58,015 nt of DNA, taken from Steroidobacteraceae bacterium. Lineage in GTDB: Bacteria > Pseudomonadota > Gammaproteobacteria > Steroidobacterales > Steroidobacteraceae. Location of the stretch: the NCBI GenBank assembly GCA_025458905.1, contig JALORN010000008.1, forward strand, positions 1 through 58,015, read 5' to 3'. This document shows positions 27,801 to 35,654 of the stretch, in pieces. Position numbers and translations under genes: made by a program. Each line of letters opens with the position of its first letter. The first letter of the stretch is position 1. The notes under the pieces are model-generated. The model saw only the letters and a program-made list of their open reading frames with translations. It was not told where the DNA came from and searched no databases.

Positions 27801-28115
27801 ATCATCGTCCGCAACTCGATCCTGCTGGTCGACTTCGTCAACGCCGAGCTCAGCGGCGGCGCGCGCCTCGAGGACGCGGTCGTCCGCGCCGGGGCGATCC
27901 GCGCCAAGCCCATCGTCCTCACCGGGATCGCGGCGATGACCGGCGCGTTCTTCATCCTCGACGACCCCATCTTCAACGGGCTCGCGGTATCGCTGATCTT
28001 CGGCATCCTGGTGTCGACCGCCCTGACGCTGGTCGTCATCCCGGTCATCTACTACGCCTACCTGCAGCGTCGCGGCGGCGCGCCTCGCGCGCCGGCGACC
28101 GCAGGGGCTCATTGA
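24834..28115 (+). CDS. RND efflux transporter permease
   Basis: A 1093-residue inner-membrane pump of the RND superfamily. The proton-relay aspartates of helix 4 are Asp429-Asp430 in ILVDDAIVIVENIHRR. Large periplasmic loops follow helices 1 and 7, and the C-terminal half repeats the first. The PREEEPQI segment after helix 1 groups it with a subclass of unassigned substrate. The heavy-metal-type methionine relay is not obvious, so an organic or sulfur substrate is more likely. The GTG start overlaps the adaptor stop (GTGA). It is expected to be regulated by the divergent ArsR-type protein. Confidence 0.93.
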   Translation: MSSGASAPNSSTGISGRLAALFLRNPLTPLVAITALLLGMFAVLVTPREEEPQIDVTFANVFVPFPGASSEQVESLVASPMEQVLGEIAGVEHIYSTSTPGLAVLTVQFEVGEPRTEAIVRLYNAIYSNQDWRPANLGVGQPLVRPGGIDDVPILALTLWSRDPNRGAWELGQVARSIETEIKRVPGTRDVYTIGSPANLVRVQLDVQRLANHELTVAEVAGALQGANLVRQAGTLVGGGRAVPVQVGEFLGEREEVAELIVGARAGKPVYLEDVAEVSAAPELPTSYAWFGTGRAASARTAVDRAPAVTIAVSKKPGENAIDVTRQVLERIRLLEGSYLPEGVEVSVTRNYGVTADDKAKKLIQKLLFATASVVLLVVLAMGRREAVVVGAAVVVTLAATLFASWAWGFTINRVSLFALIFSIGILVDDAIVIVENIHRRMALEDAPLDELIPRAVDEVGGPTILATFTVIAALLPMAFVSGLMGPYMSPIPINSSMGMLISLAVALVFTPWLSRKLLGAAHGPAAPHAAPTGPGLAPPVDRTQALFDRMVRPLLAGDDGRTRRHRLYWGILAAIVAAVLLAVVQLVVLKMLPFDNKSEFQVVLNMPEGTPVETTARVLDELAAVVRAVPEVTDFQAYAGTSAPINFNGLVRQYNLRQRPELGDLQVNLVDKHERDRQSHEIALAVRPQLAAIGQRHGAAVQVVEVPPGPPVMAPIVAEVYGPSYAEQRRVAAGLRQLFEGTPDIVDADDSLEAPAPRVTLAVDRAKAARLGVSQQQVSEVLAAALGGVDATYVHGGRERQPVAVRLQLPSEDMAEATALLELEVRGAGGAMVPLSEIVEARESAWDGAIHHKDLLPVVYVTGDMAGRLDSPLYGMFRIVGRAGDPTPDGPGLMQRFISPPANPNEVAVKWDGEWQITYETFRDMGLAYAVGLVLIYLLVVAQFGSYAVPLIIMAPIPLTIIGVMPGHALLGAQFTATSMIGMIALAGIIVRNSILLVDFVNAELSGGARLEDAVVRAGAIRAKPIVLTGIAAMTGAFFILDDPIFNGLAVSLIFGILVSTALTLVVIPVIYYAYLQRRGGAPRAPATAGAH

Positions 28116-28181
28116 ACAGGCGTTCGCCCCGCCCGGCTGGTCATTCCGTGGCAGCCGACAACGGACCCCGGAGTCTCGAAC

Positions 28182-28847
28182 ATGAATAGATCGCCGATCT
28201 TCGAGCGCATCGCGCTGGCCTACCCGTTCCTCGCGACGATGCCGGCGGCGCTGGCGGCGCGCGTCGAGGCCGAGGCGCTGCTGCGGCACCTGCCGGCCCA
28301 CGCGCGCGTCTTCGGCGAGGCGGACCCCTGCCGCGGCTTCCCGCTGGTGCTGTCCGGACGCATCCGCGTCGCCAAGTCAGACCCGCGCGGGCGGCGCCTG
28401 AAGCTCTACGACGTCGGTCCGGGCGACAGCTGCATCCTCACCAGCAGCTGCCTGCTGTCGCAGCGCGCCTACCCGGCCGAGGGCGTGACCGAGAGCGAGG
28501 TCGAGCTCGCGCTGCTGCCGGCACCGCTGTTCATGGCGCTGGTCGACCAGTTCGAGCCGATGCGGCGCCACGTGTTCGCGCTGTTCGCCGACCGGCTGGT
28601 CGAGATGATGTCGTTGGTGGAGTCGGTGGCGTTCCAGAGGCTCGACCAGCGGCTGGCCGCGCGGCTGCTGGGCCACGGTGCCGTGCTCCGGCTCACGCAC
28701 CAGCAGCTCGCCGACGAGCTCGGCTCGGCGCGCGAGATCGTCTCGCGGGTGCTGGGGCAGTTCGCCGAAGAAGGCTCGATCCGCAGCGCCCGGCAGGAGA
28801 TCGAGATCCTGGATGCGGCGCGCTTGCGCCAGCGCGCGGGCGACTGA
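28182..28847 (+). CDS. Crp/Fnr family transcriptional regulator
   Basis: A 221-residue regulator with an N-terminal cyclic-nucleotide-binding-like beta barrel (about 20-140) and a C-terminal winged helix (LTHQQLADELGSAREIVSRV). The Fnr cysteine cluster is absent from the N-terminus. Cysteines at CRGF, SCILTSSCLL are in the barrel, as seen in some thiol- or haem-sensing Crp/Fnr proteins. It follows the RND pump by 66 nt and precedes a second DUF2892 gene, so it may act on one or both. Confidence 0.9.
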   Translation: MNRSPIFERIALAYPFLATMPAALAARVEAEALLRHLPAHARVFGEADPCRGFPLVLSGRIRVAKSDPRGRRLKLYDVGPGDSCILTSSCLLSQRAYPAEGVTESEVELALLPAPLFMALVDQFEPMRRHVFALFADRLVEMMSLVESVAFQRLDQRLAARLLGHGAVLRLTHQQLADELGSAREIVSRVLGQFAEEGSIRSARQEIEILDAARLRQRAGD

Positions 28848-28910
28848 GCGCCGGGCCTGCGTCGCGGCGACCGGCCCGTACCCGCCGCCGGAAAGTACCT
28901 ACCGCGGCCG

Positions 28911-28924
28911 GTGACAAACGTTAC
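28911..28924. promoter_or_regulatory. Weak candidate Crp/Fnr-type half-site dyad
   Basis: GTGACAAACGTTAC is an imperfect inverted repeat (GTGAC with GTTAC, one mismatch) about 85 nt upstream of the second DUF2892 start and just downstream of the Crp/Fnr gene. It resembles Crp-type half-sites but is shorter than a full consensus. Confidence 0.3.
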
Positions 28925-29008
28925 TGAGTCGCGTCCGCCGTCCCCCTAGTCTCTGTCCCGTGGCGGCGCGGTGCCGCCTCGCAACGGACCAGGAACAGGA
29001 GAACGGCC

Positions 29009-29206
29009 ATGCAGAAGAACGTCGGGGGACTGGACAGGATCGTACGGCTGGTAGCGGGGCTCGGGCTGCTGGGGTTCGCGGTGCTCAGCGATTCGCCCGC
29101 GCATGCCTGGGGCTATCTCGGCGTCGTGCCGCTGCTGACGGCAGCGATCGGCTCGTGCCCGCTGTACTCGCTGATCGGGATCGACACCTGCGCGGCGAAG
29201 CGCTGA
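29009..29206 (+). CDS. DUF2892 small membrane protein
   Basis: A 65-residue protein starting MQKNVGGLDRIVRLVAG, with two hydrophobic helices and the tail GSCPLYSLIGIDTC. This is the other common DUF2892 form, with two cysteines. It differs clearly from the copy at 23519-23722, so the two are not recent duplicates. ACAGGAGAA lies 6-7 nt before the ATG. Its function is unknown; the association with sulfur-handling genes is recurrent in the family. Confidence 0.92.
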   Translation: MQKNVGGLDRIVRLVAGLGLLGFAVLSDSPAHAWGYLGVVPLLTAAIGSCPLYSLIGIDTCAAKR

Positions 29207-29269
29207 GCGCCGCGCAGGTCGCTGCGAGCGACGGCCGCGGCGAGCAGCCCGGCCGCCCGCTCCCGTCGC

Positions 29270-29707
29270 TCAGGCAGCGTGGGTGCCGGGCGAGGGCGGC
29301 GGGAAGCGCTCGCGCAGCACACGTGACAGCGCGCGGCAGGCGTCGGTGGTCGTGAACACCCCGACCAGCTTGCCGCCCCGGGTCACCATCGCCGAGCCGA
29401 TGTGGCGCTCGGCCATGGTCTGCGCCACCACGTCGAGCGGCGTGTCGGCCTCCACGGCATACGTCTCCTCATGGTACGCGTCGCGCACCCGCAGTGGCGC
29501 GTCCGCGGCGCGCTGCGGGCCCGGCCCGGAAGCGACGCGCAGGTCGCGGTCGCTGATCACGCCGCAGAGCCGCCCGTGGGAGGTGACCGGCAGGTGCCGG
29601 AAGCCGTGCGCGTCCATCATCAGCCGGGCCTCGGCGAGCGTCGCGTCGAGGTCGATCGAATGCGGGAAGGGGGTCATCATCGCGATGACCTGTGGCATGT
29701 GCTTCAT
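29270..29707 (-). CDS. CBS domain pair protein
   Basis: A 145-residue protein made of two CBS motifs (MTPFPHSIDLDATLAEA..., then YAVEADTPLDVVAQTMAER...VGVFTTTDACRAL). Such pairs bind adenosine nucleotides and act as energy or stress sensors. No effector domain is attached. The ATG at 29707 overlaps the TGA of the flavin monooxygenase (TGATG), so the two are translationally coupled. Confidence 0.9.
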   Translation of the reverse strand: MKHMPQVIAMMTPFPHSIDLDATLAEARLMMDAHGFRHLPVTSHGRLCGVISDRDLRVASGPGPQRAADAPLRVRDAYHEETYAVEADTPLDVVAQTMAERHIGSAMVTRGGKLVGVFTTTDACRALSRVLRERFPPPSPGTHAA

Positions 29708-30876
29708 CAGACGGGTACCTGCGCAGGATCGTAGGCGAACAACCCGAGGGCCTCGTCGACCGGCACGTCGTGGTGGAAGCCGTCGGGGTCGGGTGAGTGG
29801 AACCTCGGCACCTGCAGCGTCGAGCGCTCGACCACGAAGCGCGCGCGCCCGACCCGCGAGGCTTCGTAGCGCGCCAGCGCCTCGGGCACGTCGGCGGCCG
29901 CGACGCAGGCGCGGCCGAGCAGCACGGCATCCTCGATCGCCATCACGGCGCCCTGTCCGAGATAGGGCAGCAGCGGGTGCGCGGCGTCGCCGAGCAGTGC
30001 GGCGCGCCCCGACACCCAGCGCATCAGCGGGCTGCGCGCGCACAGTGCCCACTTGAACAGGTCCTGCTCCGGAACGCCGGCGATCAGCTGCGTCACCCAC
30101 GGGTGCCAGCCCGCGAACTCGGTGGCGAGCTCATCGACCTTCGCCGGGATGCTCCAGCCTTCTTCCTCCCAGCCCGGGCGTTCCGCAAAGGCGACGAAGT
30201 TCAGCAGCTGCCCGCCGCGCACGGGGTAGCGGTTGATCATGTGGCCCGGCCCGATGAAGACCTGTGACGGCGGGTCCATCGCCTCGAGCGGGACGCGCTC
30301 AATCGGCACCAGGCCGCGCCACGCGACGAACCCCGTGAAGCGCACCTGCTCCGCGCCGAACAGGATCGAGCGCACGCGCGAACGGACGCCGTCGGCGCCG
30401 ACCAGCAGGTCGGCGCGGCGTCGCAGGCCGCTCTCGAATGCCACCTCGACGCCGTCCTCGACCTGCTCGATCGCGATCGCGCGCTCGCCGGTGACGATCG
30501 CGTCGGGGTCGGCGGCGCGCACCGCGTCGGCCAGCACGCGATGCAGGTCGGCGCGATGGATCACGTAGTAGCGCTCGCCGTAGGCTTCCGCGAGCCGGTC
30601 GCCGCGCGTCACCGTCGCGAGCACGCGCGCGCTCTGGTAATGCCGGACGAACTGGTACTCAGGCGCGTAGGCATGCTCGCGGAACGCGTCGAGCACGCCG
30701 AGCGCGCGCAGGCCGAGCGCGCCGTTGGGGCTGATCGAGATGCCGGCGCCGACCTCGCCGAGCGCCGGCGCCTGCTCGAACACGCGTACGTCGGCACCCG
30801 CCTTCTGCAGCGCGAGGGCTGCGGCGAGCCCGCCGATGCCGGCGCCGACGACGATGGCTTCGGTCCTGGGGATCAT
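29707..30876 (-). CDS. FAD-dependent aromatic monooxygenase-like protein
   Basis: A 389-residue group-A flavoprotein hydroxylase. It has GAGIGG (FAD, residues 12-17), the DG motif VGADGVRSRVR, and GDAAHPLLPYLGQGA for FAD binding. It most resembles salicylate and 3-hydroxybenzoate hydroxylases, which insert one oxygen using NAD(P)H. The aromatic substrate is unknown, and no ring-cleavage genes are nearby. The CBS gene is coupled to its 3' end, and the Vgb/cytochrome fusion lies 121 nt upstream on the same strand. Confidence 0.88.
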   Translation of the reverse strand: MIPRTEAIVVGAGIGGLAAALALQKAGADVRVFEQAPALGEVGAGISISPNGALGLRALGVLDAFREHAYAPEYQFVRHYQSARVLATVTRGDRLAEAYGERYYVIHRADLHRVLADAVRAADPDAIVTGERAIAIEQVEDGVEVAFESGLRRRADLLVGADGVRSRVRSILFGAEQVRFTGFVAWRGLVPIERVPLEAMDPPSQVFIGPGHMINRYPVRGGQLLNFVAFAERPGWEEEGWSIPAKVDELATEFAGWHPWVTQLIAGVPEQDLFKWALCARSPLMRWVSGRAALLGDAAHPLLPYLGQGAVMAIEDAVLLGRACVAAADVPEALARYEASRVGRARFVVERSTLQVPRFHSPDPDGFHHDVPVDEALGLFAYDPAQVPV

Positions 30877-30997
30877 GGGCTCGCGCCACTCCTTCGCGGC
30901 AGCCGGCGCCCCGGCCCGCCCGGCGCACCCACCCCGATCCTGCGGCCTCGCCGGCGCCCCGGCCGTCCGTATTGCTCCCTATTGCCGGGGCGGGCCC

Positions 30998-32896
30998 TTA
31001 CTCGAGGCGCCGCGCGTCGCGTCCCTCGATCGAGGTCTTGCCGCGAACGATGGGCCCCTTCGGCGGCGCCGGGGGACTCGGGCCGTTCTGGAACCCGGCG
31101 GGCGAGACCTTGACGACACCGCGCACGGCCGGGCCCGGCGGGCCCTGGTAGAGGCTCAGGCGATTCGCCCAGCTGCCCTTCCAGAAGCGTGCGGCGAGGT
31201 CGGTGACGGCATCCATGTCGGGATAGAGCACCGAGGCGCCGCCGCCGTAGGTGCCCGACTGCCCGGCATTGCGCGGCGTGAACCAGATCGCGCCGCCGGC
31301 GCCTATCGTCACCTTCGGTATGTCGGTGCGCTCGGGCAGAGGGTAGTAGGTGAAGCGGTCGTCCTGCTGGCCGTACATGACGAGGTAGTTGTCGGTCGCG
31401 ATCCAGATGTTGTCGTGCTCGTCGGCATCGACGGTGTAGGGGTTCGCATAGGGAATGCCGAGCCTGCGTTCGCGCACCGCGCCGCTGTCGGGATCGATGC
31501 GGTACAGCGCGCCGTTCTGCATGCCCTTGCTGCCCCAGGTCGCGACCCAGACGATGTTCCGGGAATCGACGCCGGGGCGGCGGATGTTGGTGGGCTGGTG
31601 CGGCGTCACCTCGTAGTGGCGGAACTTCTGCGTCGCCGGGTCGAACATGTCGACACCGCTGTCGTGGTAGCCGGCGAACCAGACGCGGTCGCGATGGTCG
31701 ACGATGATGCCGTAGGGACGGCTGCGCGCGATCGGCACGTCCCACACCCGGATGGTGTCGGTGGCGCGGTCCCACTTGCCGAGCGCGCCGGTGGTCAGCA
31801 GCGACAGCCACAGGTTGCCCTGCGAGTCGAACACCTGCGTGTTGCTGCCGTGCGCGGGCTGGCCGTCGACCAGGTAGGAGTCGTGCCGGCCGGTGCGCGG
31901 GTCGAAGCGCCGCACGACCTCGCCCGAGTACCAGACGGTGCCGTCCATGTCGACCGCGAGGCCGTGGCCGCCGCCGTGGCCGAGGTGGTCGGTGCGCCGG
32001 CCGGTGCGCGGGTCGAGCTCGACCAGCCCGGGTGCGCCGCGGTCGGTCACCCACACGTTGCCGTTGCGGTCGAAATCGATCTGCTGGGTGAAACGCCCCG
32101 GAAGCTCCGGGGTGTTGGGGAAGATGTACTCGACGTACATCGCGCGGGCGAGCGCGCGTGGATCGAGCGGCGGGTCGCCGCCGTCTTCCTTGCGGACCAC
32201 GCGCGGCGGGGCGTCCGCGGGGAAGTGCTTCGCGAGGTAATCGACCAGCAGGTCGCGGTCGGCCGGCGGCAGCAGCTTCGCGCCGAAGTACGAGGGCTTG
32301 CCCGCGACGCCGAACGCCGGGCTCTGGTGCATGCGATCGACGGTCGCCGCCCAGGCGTCGCGGTCCTTGGGCGTGCGCCCGGTCGGGTAGGTGCGCACGA
32401 CGTTGTACGGGAACAGCTGCACCGTGTGGCAGCCGAAGCAGGTGCGCTCGAGTACCTCCCGGCCGGGGCCGGGCGGGTAGAGAGTGTCGTAGGGCTCGAT
32501 CCTCGCGTCGGGGTAGACCATGCCACCGACGTAGTCGGCCTCGGCCGGCGCGGCCACGAGCGCGAGGTCCGCGCGTGCCGTGCGTCCCGCGGCGACGCTG
32601 ACCGACGCAGGGCGCGACAGCGCGAGGCCGGGCTTGCGCACCGTGACCTCGTAGCGGCCGGGCAGCAGGCCCACGGCACGGTAGCGGCCGTCGACGACGA
32701 ACACGACGTAGCGGACGTTGCGCTCGCGGTCGTGGGCGTAGATGCGCGCGCCGGTCGGGTCGGAGGTGGAGGTCACGGCGCCTTCGAGGCTGCCGGTGCC
32801 GGGCGGTGCCGCGAGCACCGGCGCAGGCCACGCGAGCCAGGATGCGGCGACGGCCGCCGCGAGGCAACGGACCAATGAAGCGAGGCGGCGGGACAT
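30998..32896 (-). CDS. Exported carboxypeptidase-regulatory / cytochrome c / Vgb-like propeller fusion
   Basis: A 632-residue secreted protein with a Sec signal (about 1-30). Residues 33-115 form a carboxypeptidase-regulatory-like beta domain (GSLEGAVTST). A haem-c site CFGCH is at 153-157. A beta-propeller like virginiamycin B lyase (Vgb) occupies about 255-600, with repeats such as GNVWVTDRG, GTVWYSGE, GNLWLSLL and DRVWFAGY. The layout suggests a periplasmic redox enzyme or sensor; lyase activity cannot be inferred. It is divergent from the MFS gene, and a degenerate LysR-type site lies between them. Confidence 0.87.
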   Translation of the reverse strand: MSRRLASLVRCLAAAVAASWLAWPAPVLAAPPGTGSLEGAVTSTSDPTGARIYAHDRERNVRYVVFVVDGRYRAVGLLPGRYEVTVRKPGLALSRPASVSVAAGRTARADLALVAAPAEADYVGGMVYPDARIEPYDTLYPPGPGREVLERTCFGCHTVQLFPYNVVRTYPTGRTPKDRDAWAATVDRMHQSPAFGVAGKPSYFGAKLLPPADRDLLVDYLAKHFPADAPPRVVRKEDGGDPPLDPRALARAMYVEYIFPNTPELPGRFTQQIDFDRNGNVWVTDRGAPGLVELDPRTGRRTDHLGHGGGHGLAVDMDGTVWYSGEVVRRFDPRTGRHDSYLVDGQPAHGSNTQVFDSQGNLWLSLLTTGALGKWDRATDTIRVWDVPIARSRPYGIIVDHRDRVWFAGYHDSGVDMFDPATQKFRHYEVTPHQPTNIRRPGVDSRNIVWVATWGSKGMQNGALYRIDPDSGAVRERRLGIPYANPYTVDADEHDNIWIATDNYLVMYGQQDDRFTYYPLPERTDIPKVTIGAGGAIWFTPRNAGQSGTYGGGASVLYPDMDAVTDLAARFWKGSWANRLSLYQGPPGPAVRGVVKVSPAGFQNGPSPPAPPKGPIVRGKTSIEGRDARRLE

Positions 32897-32998
32897 GCGG
32901 AACCCTCGGACCGGGACGCGCGATTATGCGCCGTGCGCCCGGCGCGGCAGCGGCGCCGCCGAGATCGCGGGGCGTGCGTTTCTGCTGCCGAACCGGCG

Positions 32999-33013
32999 AT
33001 CGCGCAAGCTGAT
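32999..33013. promoter_or_regulatory. Degenerate LysR-type site upstream of the MFS gene
   Basis: ATCGCGCAAGCTGAT keeps the right half (CTGAT), the spacing and the T-N11-A core of the dyad found at 41575-41589 and 42551-42565, while the left half is ATCGC instead of ATCAG. It lies between the divergent Vgb-fusion and MFS genes. Membership in the same regulon is a hypothesis. Confidence 0.35.
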
Positions 33014-33085
33014 TCCCGCCATCGTCCCTCGTGCTGACCCACCAGCACCGTGGCGGTTAGGATCGCTCGTCGACCCGGGGATACC

Positions 33086-34453
33086 ATGTCCGCCGAAGCC
33101 TCCGACATCGCACCGCTCGCCGACGGCGCCCCGACGCGCCTCGATACTTCGCTGTGCATCGGCTGGGGCGTCGGCTCGCTGGGCATGTCGCTGATGTTCA
33201 GCGCGACCGGCGTGCTGATGCTGCGCTACCTCGTCGACTACGCCGGCATCGCCGCCGGCGTCGCCGGCCTGCTGATCGGGCTGTCGAAGTTCTACGACGC
33301 GCTGGTCGACCCGCTGGTCGGCATGGCGAGCGATCGTACCCACGGCCGCTGGGGGCGGCGCCGGCCCTACCTGCTGTGGGGCGGCCTGTTGTCGGCGGCG
33401 TCGTTCGCGATGATCTTCCAGCTCGACGGTGTCGAGCCGTCGCTGAAGGTCGCCGCGGCCCTGGCGGTGCTGCTGGCGAACGCCTCGGGCTATGCGCTCT
33501 TCAACGTGCCCTACCTGGCGATGCCGGGGGAGATGACCGACGACTACCACGAGCGAACGCGGCTGATGTCCTTCCGGGTCGCGGCGGTTGCGGCGGGCCA
33601 GCTGCTCGCCTCGTCGCTCGGCCCGCTGCTGATCGTGCGCCTCGGCGGCGGCGCGGTGGGCCACGAGCGGACGGCCTGGGTGCTCGCGGCGAGCATCGCA
33701 CTCGCCTCCGTCGCCTGCTTCCTCGGCACCCGTGCGGCCCCGTCGCGACCCGTGCCGCACCGTGGCTTCGGGCTGCGCGAACAGGCGCGAGCGGCCTGGT
33801 CGAACCGGCCGTTCGTGCTGCTGCTCGGCGTCAAGCTCACCTACCTGCTGGGCCTGTCGCTCTTCATGGCGGTGCTGCCCTTCCTGTTCACCTGGGTGGT
33901 GCGGGTCTCGTACGAGTACCTCGGGCTGTACTTCCTGCTGCAGTCCTCGGTGATGCTGGTCTCGCAACCGCTGTGGGTGCGCTTCACGCGCGGGGTCGGC
34001 AAGAAGCGCGCCTACGTGGTGGGCAGCGTCGTCACCGCGCTGTCGCTCGGCTCCTGGTTGCTGGCCGGCGCCGGGGAACCGGCCTGGGCGATCATGTTGC
34101 GCGGCGCGGTCTATGGACTCGGCGGCGGCGGGCTGATGCTGATCGGGCAATCGATGCTGCCCGACGTGATGGCCCACGACGCTCGCCTGACGGGCACGCG
34201 GCGCGAGGGCCTGCTCGCCGGCGTCTATACCACCGTCGAGAAGCTGTCGTTCTCGGTCGGCCCGGCACTGGTGGGCGGCGTGCTCGAGGCCACCGGCTAC
34301 GTCGCGGCCGCAGGCGGCGAGGCGACCCAGCCGGCTTCGGCGCTGCGGGCGATGTATGCCTGCATCGCCGTGCTGCCGGTGCTGTCGATCCTCGCTGGCT
34401 GCGTGCTGCTGCGCGGGTACCACCTCGACGAGCGCGCGCTCGGGCGCGGCTGA
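33086..34453 (+). CDS. MFS transporter, GPH cation symporter type
   Basis: A 455-residue inner-membrane carrier with about 12 helices. The family hallmark DPLVGMASDRTHGRWGRRRPYLLWG after helix 2 (only the start and RxGRRRPY matter) places it in the glycoside-pentoside-hexuronide:cation symporter group (MFS_2). Members import sugars, but many in catabolic islands have unknown cargo. The start ATG at 33086 is used. It is likely the uptake system for the adjacent catabolic operons and ends 58 nt before the convergent Tat-exported protein. Confidence 0.88.
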   Translation: MSAEASDIAPLADGAPTRLDTSLCIGWGVGSLGMSLMFSATGVLMLRYLVDYAGIAAGVAGLLIGLSKFYDALVDPLVGMASDRTHGRWGRRRPYLLWGGLLSAASFAMIFQLDGVEPSLKVAAALAVLLANASGYALFNVPYLAMPGEMTDDYHERTRLMSFRVAAVAAGQLLASSLGPLLIVRLGGGAVGHERTAWVLAASIALASVACFLGTRAAPSRPVPHRGFGLREQARAAWSNRPFVLLLGVKLTYLLGLSLFMAVLPFLFTWVVRVSYEYLGLYFLLQSSVMLVSQPLWVRFTRGVGKKRAYVVGSVVTALSLGSWLLAGAGEPAWAIMLRGAVYGLGGGGLMLIGQSMLPDVMAHDARLTGTRREGLLAGVYTTVEKLSFSVGPALVGGVLEATGYVAAAGGEATQPASALRAMYACIAVLPVLSILAGCVLLRGYHLDERALGRG

Positions 34454-34511
34454 GACCGCTGCGCCAGCACCCGCCGCGCCATCGTCGTCGCGCGCGCCGC
34501 GCCGTGCCGCG

Positions 34512-35654
34512 TCAGGCCCGGGCGCGACGGAAGCCGGAGAAGTCGCGTCCCTGCGCGATCGCGCAGCCGATGCCGCGCGCCGGGTGGCCGAGGTGGCTCT
34601 TGTCCGACCAGCCGTAGTAGTAGAGGCGCATGTCGCGCCGCGTCACCACGAGCCTAGGGTTGGCCGTGCCGGCGCTGTCCCAGGCGCCGTGCCGCCCCAC
34701 CTGGAACACCGGCTGGTCGTAGAGGCGGCGCCAGGAGAGCGCGTCGTCCGAGACTGCGACGCCGATCGAGCGGCGGGCGCCCGTCTCGGAGCGCCCGTCC
34801 TTGGCGGTGTAGACCATCAGCCAGCGCGGGCCGCCGCGCAGCGGGTTGCGCAGCACGTCGCGCGTGATCACGCCGCCGCCCTCGTGCGGCAGCGGGTCGT
34901 CCTGCCACTCGAGGTCGCCGGCGGGCGTCCAGGTCGCGAGGTCGGTCGAGGTGACGGCGCGGGTGCGGTACCAGCGACCTTCCCGGTCGACCGTGGTGTA
35001 ATGGAGCACGAAGCGCTTGCCGTCGTGCAGGAAGTTCGGGAAGGCGGCGTAGACGTCGCCCTCGGGCACCTCGAGGATCGCGCCGCCGGTGGCGCGGCCG
35101 CGGATGCGCGTCCAGTTCACTCCGTCGCGGCTGCGCGCGAGCCCGATGCGCAGCACGTAGCCCTGGAAGCGGTACTCCGCATCGAGGCCCTCGCCCTGCG
35201 GCGTGTCGTAGTTGCCACCGTGGTAGCACATCAGCCACTCGTCGCCGTGGCGCATGACGTCGCCGGTGGCGAGGTGCAGCGAGTCGAAATCTTCGCGGCT
35301 CGTGGCGGGCGCGAGGATCGCGCCGCGGGCCGCCGGGCCTTCGACGCGGGTCCAGTGCACGCCGTCGTCGGACACGGCGGTCGCGAGGCTGCCGGACCCG
35401 AATGCCGGCGCGAGACCCGCCGGGAACGTCGCGTCGCGGCAGTAGTACCACATGCGCCACTTGCCGACGGCCTCGTCCCAGCGCACCACCGGGCCGCCGA
35501 CGCGCGCGTCGTCGCAGCGCCCCGGCGGCCCGACCGGCAGCGACAGTCCTTCGGCGAACAGCCGCTCGTCGGCGGCGCTGCCGCGGGCGCTCGCCAGGGC
35601 CGGTGCGGCCGCCACGGCGGCGCCGAGCGTGCAGAGGAAGTCACGTCGCTGCAT
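34512..35654 (-). CDS. Tat-exported glycosidase-like propeller protein
   Basis: A 380-residue protein with a twin-arginine signal (QRRDFL at 2-7, then a hydrophobic stretch to about 22). The mature part has repeated WT/SxDG elements (SDDGVHWTRV, SRDGVNWTRI, SDDALSWRRL) typical of the five-bladed propellers of GH32/43/68-type families. The catalytic acidic triad is not assignable by eye. It is the last gene of the minus-strand catabolic operon, overlapping the preceding dehydrogenase by 14 nt. Export suggests processing of the substrate outside the cytoplasm. Confidence 0.75.
   Translation of the reverse strand: MQRRDFLCTLGAAVAAAPALASARGSAADERLFAEGLSLPVGPPGRCDDARVGGPVVRWDEAVGKWRMWYYCRDATFPAGLAPAFGSGSLATAVSDDGVHWTRVEGPAARGAILAPATSREDFDSLHLATGDVMRHGDEWLMCYHGGNYDTPQGEGLDAEYRFQGYVLRIGLARSRDGVNWTRIRGRATGGAILEVPEGDVYAAFPNFLHDGKRFVLHYTTVDREGRWYRTRAVTSTDLATWTPAGDLEWQDDPLPHEGGGVITRDVLRNPLRGGPRWLMVYTAKDGRSETGARRSIGVAVSDDALSWRRLYDQPVFQVGRHGAWDSAGTANPRLVVTRRDMRLYYYGWSDKSHLGHPARGIGCAIAQGRDFSGFRRARA

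Noticed and set aside
25310..28189. A 959-codon plus-strand frame inside the RND pump gene in another phase.
   Set aside because: Composition is Arg/Gly/Ala-rich with no domain; it is a shadow of the pump gene.
26385..28301. A 638-codon minus-strand frame opposite the RND pump gene.
   Set aside because: It is an artefact of GC-rich third positions. It is His/Asp/Arg-rich without motifs, and the plus strand clearly encodes the pump.
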